Assembly: GCF_042219855.1 (NCBI RefSeq)
Contig: NZ_JBHJHP010000001.1
Location: 496,001-560,000, forward strand
Length of the DNA: 64,000 bases
Direction of reading: 5' to 3'
DNA from: JBHJHP01 sp042219855
GTDB taxonomy: Bacteria; Bacteroidota; Bacteroidia; Bacteroidales; UBA5342
The position numbers and the translations under genes were made by a program. Shown here piece by piece: positions 25,787-34,765 of the stretch. The notes under the pieces were generated by a model. That model was not told where the DNA came from, made no database searches, and worked only from the letters and a program-made list of their open reading frames with translations. Position 1 is the stretch's first letter; every line of letters starts with the position of its first letter.

Positions 25787-27346
25787 ATGTCAAATAAAGA
25801 TAATTTGAAAAAGCTCATTGACCTGAGAGAACAGGCCAAAATGGGTGGTGGTGAAAAAAGAATTGAAAAACAACATGAACAGGGCAAGATGACTGCCCGT
25901 GAACGTATTGAGATGCTGCTTGATGATGGTAGTTTTGAGGAACTCGATATGTTTGTCACACATCGTTGTACAAATTTTGGAATGGAAAAAAAGAAATTCC
26001 TGGGTGACGGGGTTGTAACCGGTCATGGTACAATTGATGGTCGTGTTGTTTATGTTTATGCACAGGACTTTACGGTATTTGGTGGTTCTCTTTCAGAAAC
26101 ACTGGCGCAGAAAATCTGCAAGGTGATGGACATGGCAATGAAAGTTGGAGCCCCGGTGATAGGTATCAATGATTCTGGAGGTGCACGTATTCAGGAAGGG
26201 GTAACATCGCTGGCTGGTTATGCTGAAATCTTTGAGCGTAACATCCTGGCATCAGGTGTTGTTCCGCAGATTTCTGCCATTTTTGGTCCTTGTGCCGGAG
26301 GTGCCGTATACTCACCGGCGCTGACAGATTTCATTATGATGACAGAAGAAAACAGTTATATGTTTGTTACCGGACCTAAAGTTGTTAAAACAGTGACCGG
26401 AGAAGATATCTCAGTTCAGAACCTTGGTGGTGCAGAAGTTCATTCCTCAAAATCAGGTGTGTCGCATTTTATGGTAGAAAACGAAGAAGAAGGATTAATG
26501 CTTATCCGCAAGCTGATCTCATATCTGCCCCAAAACAATCTGGAAGAACCGCCATTAGTTGAATGTACCGACCCGATAGACCGTCTTGAAGAAGCATTGA
26601 ATGAAATTGTACCCGATAATCCAAACCAGCCATACAATGTTAAGGATGTCATACACGCCATCGTGGATGATGGTGAATTTCTGGAAATACACAGAAATTA
26701 TGCAAAGAATATTGTTACAGGATTCTGCAGGCTCGAAGGGATGAGTGTTGGTGTGATTGCCAATCAGCCAAACTACCTTGCCGGTGTACTTGATGTGGAT
26801 GCCTCGCGTAAGGCTGCCCGATTTGTCCGGTTCTGTGATGCCTTTAACATACCAATTCTTACGCTGGTAGATGTTCCCGGTTTCTTACCCGGTTCAGGAC
26901 AGGAATATAATGCCATTATTACCCACGGGGCAAAACTGATGTTTGCTTATGGTGAAGCTACCGTTCCGAAAGTAACTGTAACCCTTCGAAAATCCTATGG
27001 TGGTGCACATGATGTAATGAGCTGTAAACAGTTAAGGGGAGACTTCAACTATGCATGGCCTACGGCTGAAATTGCTGTTATGGGAGCTCAGGGAGCCATA
27101 GAGGTACTAGAGGGCAGAAACATTGCAGCAATTGAAAACGAAGAGGAAAGAGCCAGATATATTCAGGATAAAACAGATGAATATAAAGAGAAATTTGCTA
27201 ATCCGTATCAGGCTGCTTCCATGGGATATATAGACGATGTTATTGAACCAAGAAATACGCGGTTCAGAATCATCAGAGCATTCCAGAGTCTTCAGACCAA
27301 GAAAGTGAGCAATCCACCGAAAAAACACAGTAACATACCATTATAG
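25787..27346 (+). CDS. mmdA: Methylmalonyl-CoA decarboxylase / carboxyltransferase alpha subunit
   Basis: This 519-residue acyl-CoA carboxyltransferase (crotonase-fold, PCCB-like) moves the carboxyl group from methylmalonyl-CoA to biotin. Oxyanion-hole glycine motifs GINDSGGARIQEG and GPCAGGAVYSPA are seen, as is the C-terminal domain with RKSYGGAHDVM. Its position between the epimerase and three membrane/biotin subunits favours the decarboxylase role over propionyl-CoA carboxylase. The next gene has a strong ribosome-binding site overlapping this stop. Confidence 0.95.
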   Translation: MSNKDNLKKLIDLREQAKMGGGEKRIEKQHEQGKMTARERIEMLLDDGSFEELDMFVTHRCTNFGMEKKKFLGDGVVTGHGTIDGRVVYVYAQDFTVFGGSLSETLAQKICKVMDMAMKVGAPVIGINDSGGARIQEGVTSLAGYAEIFERNILASGVVPQISAIFGPCAGGAVYSPALTDFIMMTEENSYMFVTGPKVVKTVTGEDISVQNLGGAEVHSSKSGVSHFMVENEEEGLMLIRKLISYLPQNNLEEPPLVECTDPIDRLEEALNEIVPDNPNQPYNVKDVIHAIVDDGEFLEIHRNYAKNIVTGFCRLEGMSVGVIANQPNYLAGVLDVDASRKAARFVRFCDAFNIPILTLVDVPGFLPGSGQEYNAIITHGAKLMFAYGEATVPKVTVTLRKSYGGAHDVMSCKQLRGDFNYAWPTAEIAVMGAQGAIEVLEGRNIAAIENEEERARYIQDKTDEYKEKFANPYQAASMGYIDDVIEPRNTRFRIIRAFQSLQTKKVSNPPKKHSNIPL

Positions 27347-27350
27347 GAGG
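27345..27350 (+). promoter_or_regulatory. Strong Shine-Dalgarno sequence for the delta subunit
   Basis: AGGAGG overlaps the mmdA stop codon and lies 7 nt before the next ATG at 27358. It is unusual here because most genes in the window lack a recognisable Shine-Dalgarno sequence. Confidence 0.65.
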
Positions 27351-27357
27351 AACAGAT

Positions 27358-27714
27358 ATGATATTTCTATTTAATTCACAGGTTTGGATTATCACCTTTC
27401 TGGGGTATGTAATTGTATTCGTTGCCTTAGTAGCTTTGGTTTATGTATTCTTGCTTGTTCCAAGAATTTTGAATTTTCAAACAAGAAGAAGACTTAAAAA
27501 AGAAGGGAAACTTCATCCTGAAGATGTTGTTTCAGATGATGATCTTCAGATTAGTGGTGAGGTAAGTGCTGCTATAGCGATGTCATTACAACTTTTCTTC
27601 AACGATTTACGCGAAGAAGAAAGTAATGTGATCACTATTAAAAAGATAGAACGGCGCTATTCACCATGGAGTTCTAAAATTTATGGTTTAAATAATGCAA
27701 ATTTTCCAAAGTAA
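27358..27714 (+). CDS. OadG-like delta subunit of methylmalonyl-CoA decarboxylase
   Basis: This 118-residue protein has one membrane helix near the N terminus (about 8-34) and a charged cytoplasmic tail, the architecture of OadG/MmdD subunits that hold the soluble and membrane parts of Na+-translocating decarboxylases together. Sequence signal is weak because the family is variable; placement between the alpha and biotin subunits supports the call. Confidence 0.85.
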   Translation: MIFLFNSQVWIITFLGYVIVFVALVALVYVFLLVPRILNFQTRRRLKKEGKLHPEDVVSDDDLQISGEVSAAIAMSLQLFFNDLREEESNVITIKKIERRYSPWSSKIYGLNNANFPK

Positions 27715-27723
27715 GAAGATAAA

Positions 27724-28143
27724 ATGAAAAAGCTTGAATTCACAATAAAAGGCAATAAATACAGTGTCCATATCAAAGACATGGAAGATAATATTGCACA
27801 TATTGAAGTCAATGGTACTGAATATGCCGTTGAGATTCATCAGGAAGTAAAAAGAACAAAGACTCCCAGGCTGGTACGTAAGGACGTAGTGAAAAAACCG
27901 GGAGAAGGTACCATTAAGAAAAGTGCCGGGGGTAGCACATTAAAAGCTCCGTTACCGGGAAGCATTTTCAAAATTCTGGTTTCGGCTGGTGATGAGGTTA
28001 AAAAAGGTCAGAACCTGCTCATTATGGAAGCCATGAAAATGGAGAACGAGATACAGGCTGAAAAGGATGGCGTAATCAAAACAGTAAAAGTTAGTGTTGG
28101 TGATGCTGTACTTCAGGGAGATGTTTTAATTGAATTTGAATAA
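27724..28143 (+). CDS. mmdC: Biotin carrier subunit of methylmalonyl-CoA decarboxylase
   Basis: This 139-residue protein has a C-terminal biotinyl domain (about 70-139) with the biotinylation motif EAMKMENE and the preceding loop GSIFKILVSAGDEVKKGQ. A Lys/Pro-rich flexible linker sits at about 45-68. The carboxybiotin swings between MmdA and the membrane beta subunit. Spacing to the flanking genes is about 10 nt on each side. Confidence 0.96.
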   Translation: MKKLEFTIKGNKYSVHIKDMEDNIAHIEVNGTEYAVEIHQEVKRTKTPRLVRKDVVKKPGEGTIKKSAGGSTLKAPLPGSIFKILVSAGDEVKKGQNLLIMEAMKMENEIQAEKDGVIKTVKVSVGDAVLQGDVLIEFE

Positions 28144-28153
28144 GCAGGCTACT

Positions 28154-29404
28154 ATGAAATTTATGAATAAAAAGAACATCGTGATGATCGGTATTGTCGG
28201 TGTGTTGCTGGCCCTGAACTATGTTTTGGGTTATGCACAAACCGGAACTGAAGCCGAAGCCACATCCGGTGTTATACGAGGATTATATAAGTTATGGGAG
28301 TTCACCGGTTTTGCCAATTTTGATATCCGAAATCTTATCATGATTGGTGTTGGTATCTTTTTTATCACACTGGCCATAACTAAAAATTATGAACCATTGC
28401 TACTAATTCCGATTGGAACCGGTATACTTATTGGAAATATCCCGTTTTTAACCGGATATAAGATCGGTATTTATGAGCAGGGATCTGTGATGAACTATTT
28501 ATACTATGGTGTTCGTCAGGGGATTTACCCACCGTTAATCTTTTTAGGTATCGGAGCCATGACCGACTTTTCGTCTTTAATATCCAATCCTAAGCTATTT
28601 CTGTTGGGAGCAGCTGCGCAAATTGGTATTTTCGGAACATTTCTTGGAGCTGTGGCCCTTGGTTTTACCCTACCCGAAGCAGGTGCCATTGGAATTATTG
28701 GTGGAGCGGACGGTCCGACTGCCATCTTTCTTTCGTCAAAGCTGGCGCCTCATCTCATCGGACCAATAGCAATTGCAGCATACTCATATATGGCATTGGT
28801 ACCAGTAATACAGCCTCCTTTTATGCGGTTGCTGATTACTGAAAAAGAATCTAAAATCAGAATGAAACCACCCAGGGCGGTATCAAAAACAGAAAAAGTA
28901 GTTTTTCCGATTCTCGGCTTAATTCTAACCTTGTTTATCGCCCCTAGTGCTTTACCGCTTTTAGGTATGCTGTTCTTTGGAAACCTGCTGAAAGAATCAG
29001 GTGTAACCAACCGATTGGCTGAAACAGCAAGGACTTCAATGATCGATATTGTGACCATATTACTTGGTGTGACGGTAGGTGCATCAACTCAGGCTGATGT
29101 TTTCCTGACCTGGGATTCCATTAAAATATTCTTTCTGGGAGCCATATCGTTCTGTATCGCCACAATGGGTGGACTTTTCTTTGCAAAAGTAATGAACCTG
29201 TTTCTGAAAGGCGACCGCAAAATAAATCCCTTAATCGGTGCAGCTGGTGTTTCAGCAGTGCCGGACAGTGCAAGGGTTGTACAACATCAGGGTTTAAAGG
29301 CCGATCCGACCAACCACCTGCTGATGCATGCCATGGCACCCAATGTTTCCGGTGTTATTGGTTCTGCAGTCGGCGCAGGTATTTTACTCAGCTTTTTAAT
29401 GTAA
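28154..29404 (+). CDS. mmdB: Na+-translocating decarboxylase beta subunit
   Basis: This roughly 416-residue integral membrane protein decarboxylates carboxybiotin and exports Na+. The ion-site motif GIIGGADGPTAIF is intact, and a second conserved region, VSAVPDSARVVQ, is present. The ATG at 28154 is chosen over a TTG at 28130 that would overlap the biotin subunit gene; the chosen start leaves a 10-nt gap, as elsewhere in the operon. The first 30 residues look like a signal-type helix. The operon ends at the terminator at 29427. Confidence 0.97.
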   Translation: MKFMNKKNIVMIGIVGVLLALNYVLGYAQTGTEAEATSGVIRGLYKLWEFTGFANFDIRNLIMIGVGIFFITLAITKNYEPLLLIPIGTGILIGNIPFLTGYKIGIYEQGSVMNYLYYGVRQGIYPPLIFLGIGAMTDFSSLISNPKLFLLGAAAQIGIFGTFLGAVALGFTLPEAGAIGIIGGADGPTAIFLSSKLAPHLIGPIAIAAYSYMALVPVIQPPFMRLLITEKESKIRMKPPRAVSKTEKVVFPILGLILTLFIAPSALPLLGMLFFGNLLKESGVTNRLAETARTSMIDIVTILLGVTVGASTQADVFLTWDSIKIFFLGAISFCIATMGGLFFAKVMNLFLKGDRKINPLIGAAGVSAVPDSARVVQHQGLKADPTNHLLMHAMAPNVSGVIGSAVGAGILLSFLM

Positions 29405-29426
29405 TCCAATCATTTATTCTATATTT

Positions 29427-29452
29427 AAGGGTGCTTTACAGCACCCTTTTTT
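29427..29452 (+). terminator. Terminator of the methylmalonyl-CoA decarboxylase operon
   Basis: The stem AAGGGTGCT / AGCACCCTT (9 bp) with loop TTAC is followed by TTTTTTG. It is 19 nt upstream of the MutS-like gene. Confidence 0.93.
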
Positions 29453-29470
29453 GTTTAAACAAGTATCACT

Positions 29471-31252
29471 ATGCTACCATCAGGAGAATATAATAAACGT
29501 ATTGCAGACCTGGACGTTGAAATTCAGAAATTAACAAAAAAACATAATATATATTCTGTTTTGAGACTGGTTCTTTTTCTCATATCAGCAGCAACTATCT
29601 ACCTTTTTGTTAAAGGGTATTCATTTTTAGTTCCATTAGTAGCGGTGGCGCTTTTTGTAGCCACTTTAATTAAAGATGGCAGATTATCAGATATATTGAA
29701 ATATAAAAAGGCTCTCAGGGCTTTAAATGAAGACGAATTAAAATCGGAGAAGCAACATTCACATCCTGTATTCGATAATGGAAAAAATTATATTGATCCC
29801 AGACATCCGTATAGTTACGACATTGATATATTTGGAGAAGGATCCCTTTTTAAACACATAAACCGTAGCGTCACACCTAAAGGTGAAGTCGTTTTAGCAG
29901 CTGCATTAAACCAAATCAGGAAGGATACTGAAACCATAAAACTGCGTCAGGAAGCTATTAATGAGCTCTGTGGAAATACCGCATTAAGGCAGGATTTTAT
30001 TGCAGAGAAGTACCTCCATCCATTGGTTCCGAAGGATAATATTAAAGAATTGCTTCAGTCAGATGAACTTTATACCGTCCATTCAGAGAAGATTACTTAC
30101 AGACTACTGTTATTATTTGTGCCATTATTATTCTTGTTTACTGTTATTCTCGCATCACTGGGAACAATAACTTCTACTATTCCTGTTGTTGTTTTTCTGT
30201 TGCAGCTTTTTATTGTTGGATCATTTTTAAAACGCATCAACGGCTACCACCGGATTATTGATATAATAAGTAAAAACCTGAAACGGGATGCCAGATTACT
30301 TAGAACGATTGATCGGTATAAGTTTAAATCCGCCTTGCTGGGAAATCTTAAACGTGAGTTGATTGATAAACCGGACTCAGCTTTAAATGCCATAAAACAA
30401 TCGGAACTTTTGCTAAATGCATTTGAAAACCGGTTAAATATGTTTACTTCATTTTTATTGAATGGTATCTATATGCGGGACCTGTGGTTAATTCTTCGGT
30501 TTAACCGTTGGCTGAACAGGTACAGGGAAGAGGTTGCGGTATGGATTGTTCAGATTGCGGAATTTGATGCATTAATAAGTATCGGAAATTTTAATTACAA
30601 TAATCCAGCGTTTGTATTTCCTGATCCAGAGGGAAAAGAATTCTTAAATGCGGTTAAACTGGGACATCCTCTAATTCCTTCTGATAAAAGGGTATGCAAT
30701 GATTTTATAATATCATCAACAGGTGAATTGCATATAGTTACCGGGGCTAATATGTCCGGTAAAAGTACCTTTTTACGTACTGTGCTGGTGAATCTTGTTC
30801 TGGCATCTGCCGGATCCGCAGTGTGTGCCAACAGGTTTCGGTATAAGCCGGCATCCATATTTTCAAGTATACGAACCTTTGATAATTTAATCGATGACGT
30901 CTCCTATTTTCAGGCTGAGCTGATCCGGTTGAAACATATGATGGATGAGGCAGTCAAGGGTGAGCCGGTGGTGATAGCGATTGATGAGCCTTTAAAAGGT
31001 ACAAACTCTGAGGATAAGCGAAAAGGATCAGTATTATTGCTGAAAAAAATGATTGAATTGCCTGTTTGCGGTTTGGTAGCAACTCACGATCTGGAACTTA
31101 AAGTATTATCTGAAAATGATAAACGTTTTCATCTTATATGTTTTGAACTGAATTTTGAGGGTGAAAAGGTAATTTACGATTATACCATCAGGGATGGAGT
31201 AACAACCACGATGAATGCCACCATATTAATGAAAAATATGGGGCTGATATAA
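29471..31252 (+). CDS. Membrane-anchored MutS-like ATPase
   Basis: This 593-residue protein has a MutS-type ATPase domain at the C terminus: Walker A GANMSGKST at about 425-433, Walker B IAIDEPLKGTNS at about 498-510, and a following THD segment. Upstream is a MutS core/lever-like helical region (for example SVTPKGEVVLAAAL). It lacks the N-terminal mismatch-recognition domain. Four hydrophobic segments (about 31-48, 51-67, 211-230, 235-253) predict two membrane hairpins, which true MutS does not have. A role in mismatch repair is therefore unlikely. The gene stands alone. Confidence 0.88.
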   Translation: MLPSGEYNKRIADLDVEIQKLTKKHNIYSVLRLVLFLISAATIYLFVKGYSFLVPLVAVALFVATLIKDGRLSDILKYKKALRALNEDELKSEKQHSHPVFDNGKNYIDPRHPYSYDIDIFGEGSLFKHINRSVTPKGEVVLAAALNQIRKDTETIKLRQEAINELCGNTALRQDFIAEKYLHPLVPKDNIKELLQSDELYTVHSEKITYRLLLLFVPLLFLFTVILASLGTITSTIPVVVFLLQLFIVGSFLKRINGYHRIIDIISKNLKRDARLLRTIDRYKFKSALLGNLKRELIDKPDSALNAIKQSELLLNAFENRLNMFTSFLLNGIYMRDLWLILRFNRWLNRYREEVAVWIVQIAEFDALISIGNFNYNNPAFVFPDPEGKEFLNAVKLGHPLIPSDKRVCNDFIISSTGELHIVTGANMSGKSTFLRTVLVNLVLASAGSAVCANRFRYKPASIFSSIRTFDNLIDDVSYFQAELIRLKHMMDEAVKGEPVVIAIDEPLKGTNSEDKRKGSVLLLKKMIELPVCGLVATHDLELKVLSENDKRFHLICFELNFEGEKVIYDYTIRDGVTTTMNATILMKNMGLI

Positions 31253-31283
31253 AAAAAGGCAGATGTTGAACCTACATCTGCCT
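31250..31283 (-). terminator. Terminator of the second ECF locus
   Basis: The stem AGGCAGATGT / ACATCTGCCT (10 bp, 31257-31283) has a 7-nt loop. The A run on the left becomes the T tract on the minus strand, so it serves the leftward outer-membrane protein gene. On the plus strand no T tract follows. Confidence 0.88.
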
Positions 31284-31308
31284 AAAAATGATTAAAACGA
31301 ATTTAGTA

Positions 31309-32796
31309 TTACATGATACCGATACCAACTGAAAACGGAGTGGTAAGCGGTCCCTTGTTTTCCTGGAATAATTCTGAAACGTAGTAAGTGCCGTAGAGGC
31401 TCAGACCTTTGTAACCGATTCTGGCAGTAAAACCATAACGGAACGGATTCAGATAAAAGTCACCATGATTCTTTTCCTTAACATTGGATGTTTTATACTT
31501 TGTGTGTGATCCGAGCTTTAGTGCACCGATGGCACCGGCAGATATGAAAGCATCGCCACCTGGCAATGTGATTTCAAGCATGACCGGAACAGTAAGATAA
31601 CTTGTTGTGAGTTTTGTCTTCTTCGCTTCAATATTTTCTGTAACGCCAAGATCAACCGGTTCAATGCGGTTATTCATTTTTGCAAGAGTCAGATTATTAT
31701 CGAAGGTATAATTATTAAAATTAAAGCCCAGACCGGCAACAATTCCCATTTTAGCCGAATGCTGAGTCCTGCCGTTAATAATTCCCAGGTTAAAATGGAA
31801 CGGATTAATATTAACCTCAACGGATTTATTATAATTCAGTTCCATGAATTCATTGGTGGGAGTAAAGCCGGGATTAGCACCGTACATGCTGTAATCGGGA
31901 GCAGTAAATGTATTCATCCCAAGATCAAATGTTGACCAGTGGCCTTTGAATTTTCCTTTTTTAACATGATGTTCAATAGCTTCCTCATCGTCATCTTTTT
32001 GAATCCTGTCGAATGAAACATCTGCTTTTCCGTTTATATCGGTAACACGCATCATTTTCTTTCCAAGGCGAACCTCAACGGTGTCACCGCCTTTATCTGC
32101 GATATATATGTTGTTGTAGCCACCAATTGCCAGTTCGGAAGCATCATTGCCATCAACTACTTTGACTACGGATTTGCCCACAATTTTGACTTCCGTTGTA
32201 TCTGCATTCGACTTTTTTGTAATGGATGTGGATTTCAGTACCGGTTCAGCTATTTCAATGGTAACTTTCCCGTTGATATTTTCCAGTTCATCACGGTTTT
32301 CCATAATAGCATCCTTAACCTTTTTGTACTGTTCCATCTGCGCCAGCTGCTTTCTGTATTCCTGTTCACTGGCTATCATCTGTTCCCTGAGTTCTGACTG
32401 CTGTTCTTTCATAGCCATTTTTTGGGCCTCCAGTTCTTTTTTCCTGGCTTCAACCTGCTCTTTAGCCATCTTTTGCTGTTCATCGGCCATAAGCTGTTGC
32501 TCTTTTTGATCGATGGCATTCTGCTCTTTAATGGCTTTGTCGAGTTCCTTTGACATCTTATCCATGCTTACTGAAAGTTCCTTGAGCATCAGATTCATAC
32601 TTTCCACGAGTTCTGAGGCCACGGTTTCAATCACCTGGTTAAGGCTGTCCGCATCAATGGTAATGACCGTTGACGTTCCTTTATTTACAACAGTTACTTC
32701 TCCTTTTGTACCTACATCCAATTTTGTAGTATCCTGTGCGCTTATTGACCAGATAAACACAAATAATCCCCCTAGTAAAACTGTTAATCGCTTCAT
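31309..32796 (-). CDS. Secreted coiled-coil protein with C-terminal outer-membrane barrel
   Basis: This 495-residue protein has a signal peptide (1-20, ending SAQ). A very long charged coiled coil at about 65-180 is rich in Glu, Lys, Gln and Met. A linker with beta repeats (180-280) comes next. The C-terminal part (about 290-495) resembles a small outer-membrane beta barrel (strands such as FNLGIINGRTQHSAKMGIVAGLGF and FRYGFTARIGYKGLSLYGTYY). It is the last gene of the sigma/anti-sigma operon. The coiled coil could span the periplasm or reach the anti-sigma protein, which is an inference. No named family is assigned. Confidence 0.8.
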   Translation of the reverse strand: MKRLTVLLGGLFVFIWSISAQDTTKLDVGTKGEVTVVNKGTSTVITIDADSLNQVIETVASELVESMNLMLKELSVSMDKMSKELDKAIKEQNAIDQKEQQLMADEQQKMAKEQVEARKKELEAQKMAMKEQQSELREQMIASEQEYRKQLAQMEQYKKVKDAIMENRDELENINGKVTIEIAEPVLKSTSITKKSNADTTEVKIVGKSVVKVVDGNDASELAIGGYNNIYIADKGGDTVEVRLGKKMMRVTDINGKADVSFDRIQKDDDEEAIEHHVKKGKFKGHWSTFDLGMNTFTAPDYSMYGANPGFTPTNEFMELNYNKSVEVNINPFHFNLGIINGRTQHSAKMGIVAGLGFNFNNYTFDNNLTLAKMNNRIEPVDLGVTENIEAKKTKLTTSYLTVPVMLEITLPGGDAFISAGAIGALKLGSHTKYKTSNVKEKNHGDFYLNPFRYGFTARIGYKGLSLYGTYYVSELFQENKGPLTTPFSVGIGIM

Positions 32797-32819
32797 AATT
32801 AATATTTGTTAGTTGTTTG

Positions 32820-33896
32820 TTATTTATTGTTTTTTCTTATGGGTAGAGTAAAAGCCAGTAAATCGCTGTTTACATTTATTTTACTCACCTTGCCATTTTT
32901 ACTTGTTTCGTAATTTATTCTATCGTTAGATGCCATTTTCAGTACGTTTAACACCCCTTTTTCAACCTGTTCCCGTTCGATATTTATTCCCTGGGAGAGC
33001 AGTTTTTCGCCTGTTTTAGCAAAACGCTGCATAGGTTTTTGATCGTTGGCAGCTATGAATTCATCATTGGCTGTAATGGTCGGCCTGACAATCAGAATAT
33101 ATTTAGCCGGCTTTGCTTTTTTGGGTTTAAGTTCCTGATATTCGGTTCGTTCTCCGGTAAACTCTTCAACAGACTCTGTTCTGTAAGCGGTTTGATCCGA
33201 AATTTGAACGGTTGAATTTTTAGTCTGCTTATTATTTGCAATTTCTGGCGTAACCACTGCTACAACACCTGCTGCATCTGTTGCATTGTCCTTTAATTCT
33301 TTGTCTGTATCCGATAATTTCTCCGCAGAAGAATCTGATTGAATATCTGACAATTCTGCAATCTTTTGTTGTTGCTGAATTTCAATAGGTTGTGTTTTCC
33401 GTATCTGCCAAGGTTTAAAATAAAACATGGCAAACAGAAAAATAGCCGCAACTGATGCTATTCTGCCAAAGCGCATAAATAAAGGAATAACCTTTGTTTT
33501 ATGATATAACATATCCTTGTCAGGAAACAGCACCGTTAAATCAGGCCTGAGTTTGGTTAATGAAAACAACGCGAAAGCTCTTTTTGCTGAATTGTGTGTA
33601 TTGATAAAGGTCTCAAAATCTGCTTTTTCATCTTCTGTGATATCATTCTCCAGATATCCAACAGCTGTTTCATTAAAGAACACTTCGTCTTCAAATACCG
33701 ATTGTTTCAGAGCTGCTTTATCCGGGTATGAAATCTTTTCAGGTTTAAGAAATGTTGCATCCAGTCCCTGCACTTCTTTCCATATATCCGGATTTTCCAC
33801 CAGGAAGAGCTGTAATTCTTTCTTTACATCTTCTGAGATGGTCCCATCCAGCAAATCGACAATAAATAATTCGTAATTTTCTCTGTTAATGTTCAT
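32820..33896 (-). CDS. Putative anti-sigma factor with duplicated N-terminal module
   Basis: This roughly 358-residue protein has one membrane helix at about 146-161. Its cytoplasmic part contains two related segments at about 15-32 and 81-98, both fitting L-[DE]-x-x-I-[ST]-E-D-x-K-x-[DE], as expected for tandem anti-sigma helical modules without zinc ligands. The periplasmic part (165-358) is low in recognisable motifs. ATG at 33896 is 10 nt after the sigma stop; an upstream TTG at 33917 overlaps sigma and is less likely. Anti-sigma function is inferred from position and topology. Confidence 0.75.
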   Translation of the reverse strand: MNINRENYELFIVDLLDGTISEDVKKELQLFLVENPDIWKEVQGLDATFLKPEKISYPDKAALKQSVFEDEVFFNETAVGYLENDITEDEKADFETFINTHNSAKRAFALFSLTKLRPDLTVLFPDKDMLYHKTKVIPLFMRFGRIASVAAIFLFAMFYFKPWQIRKTQPIEIQQQQKIAELSDIQSDSSAEKLSDTDKELKDNATDAAGVVAVVTPEIANNKQTKNSTVQISDQTAYRTESVEEFTGERTEYQELKPKKAKPAKYILIVRPTITANDEFIAANDQKPMQRFAKTGEKLLSQGINIEREQVEKGVLNVLKMASNDRINYETSKNGKVSKINVNSDLLAFTLPIRKNNK

Positions 33897-33906
33897 CTCA
33901 ATCTTT

Positions 33907-34386
33907 TTAAATAACAACGTCCAATGCGCCTATGTACTCTTTTAAAGCGACTCTGCCACGATATATGGTTATCTTTACCTGACCTTCATTCAATTCCATA
34001 ATTTCGCCAATTTCCTGGTAAGAATAACCTTCGTAATCCCTTAATATAATAGCGGTGCGTTGTCTTTCATTGATTTTAGAGAGTGCCTCATCCAGGATCT
34101 CTTTCAAATCGCTGTAGTTCCGTTCTTCACCCTGTTCAGGCATGGTATCTGTATAAATCTGCCTGTAGCCTTTACGTTTAACATCTATAACCGCATTATA
34201 CGATGTTTTAAAGAGCCAGGGAGCAGCTTTTTCAACCTCAACCTTTTCACGGTTTTTCCAAAGCTTTTCAAAACTGTCCTGTACGATGTCCATGGATGCA
34301 TCCGCATCTTTCATGGTCTTCAAAACGTAACGGTAAAGTCTGTCACTAAAATCATCCACTATGATATTGTACTCTTTTGTCGTCAC
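33907..34386 (-). CDS. ECF RNA polymerase sigma factor
   Basis: This 159-residue factor has sigma region 2 (about 8-75; DIVQDSFEKLWKNRE) and region 4 (about 105-155; ERQRTAIILRDYEGYSYQEIGEIMELNEGQVKITIYRGR). The start codon is GTG at 34386. A promoter of the classical ECF form lies just upstream (34403-34437), suggesting self-activation. It differs from the sigma factor at 14011 in both the predicted promoter and the partner genes. Confidence 0.95.
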   Translation of the reverse strand: MTTKEYNIIVDDFSDRLYRYVLKTMKDADASMDIVQDSFEKLWKNREKVEVEKAAPWLFKTSYNAVIDVKRKGYRQIYTDTMPEQGEERNYSDLKEILDEALSKINERQRTAIILRDYEGYSYQEIGEIMELNEGQVKITIYRGRVALKEYIGALDVVI

Positions 34387-34402
34387 TTTCTCATCTTATT
34401 TC

Positions 34403-34437
34403 CATATGCAAGACGTAATACTATTTAAAAAGTTACA
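34403..34437 (-). promoter_or_regulatory. ECF promoter GTAAC-N16-CGTCT
   Basis: On the minus strand GTAAC (34436-34432) is separated by 16 nt from CGTCTTGCATATG (34415-34403). The -35 AAC core and -10 CGTC core with 16-nt spacing are the classical ECF sigma signature. It lies about 17 nt upstream of the GTG start of the sigma gene. Confidence 0.72.
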
Positions 34438-34571
34438 TCAGTATTAAAATTTATGAACACGAATTAAATATGCTGTAAATTTAAGATATTGTCTGCAGCA
34501 AATAAGAACTTTTAACGAAATACCTGATTGGTAACCCATTAAGCTGACTCCGTAATTCAATTTTCATTTGT

Positions 34572-34579
34572 TATCTTTG
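34572..34579 (+). promoter_or_regulatory. -7 box upstream of mnmA
   Basis: TATCTTTG matches TAnnTTTG. A transcript from here would include both heptad arms in the mnmA leader, so the leader could fold into a long imperfect hairpin. Confidence 0.45.
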
Positions 34580-34588
34580 TGGCTTAAT

Positions 34589-34765
34589 AAGTATCAAGTA
34601 TCAAGAATCAAGACACAAGATAATTTTGGAGATAGTTTATGGGTAGTTGAAGACTGCTAATGAAAAAATAAATGAAAAGATTTAAAAGTCAACAAAATTT
34701 GTAATTCAATATTTCAAATTCGTAATTAAAAAGTCCTGATACCTGATACCTGATACCTGATACTT
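34589..34765. repeat. Heptad repeat element 1 (facing arms)
   Basis: The left arm (34589-34621) reads as consecutive 7-mers AAGTATC, AAGTATC, AAGAATC, AAGACAC, AAGATAA. The right arm (34734-34765) contains four exact tandem CTGATAC units, whose reverse complement joins into GTATCAG, GTATCAG. The arms are imperfect inverted copies separated by 112 nt. The right arm ends 5 nt before the mnmA ATG. Confidence 0.8.

Noticed and set aside
34589..34765. Classical insertion sequence or MITE with a transposase
   Set aside because: No transposase frame, no clear target-site duplication and only 7-mer-based arms are visible; it is listed as a repeat element instead.
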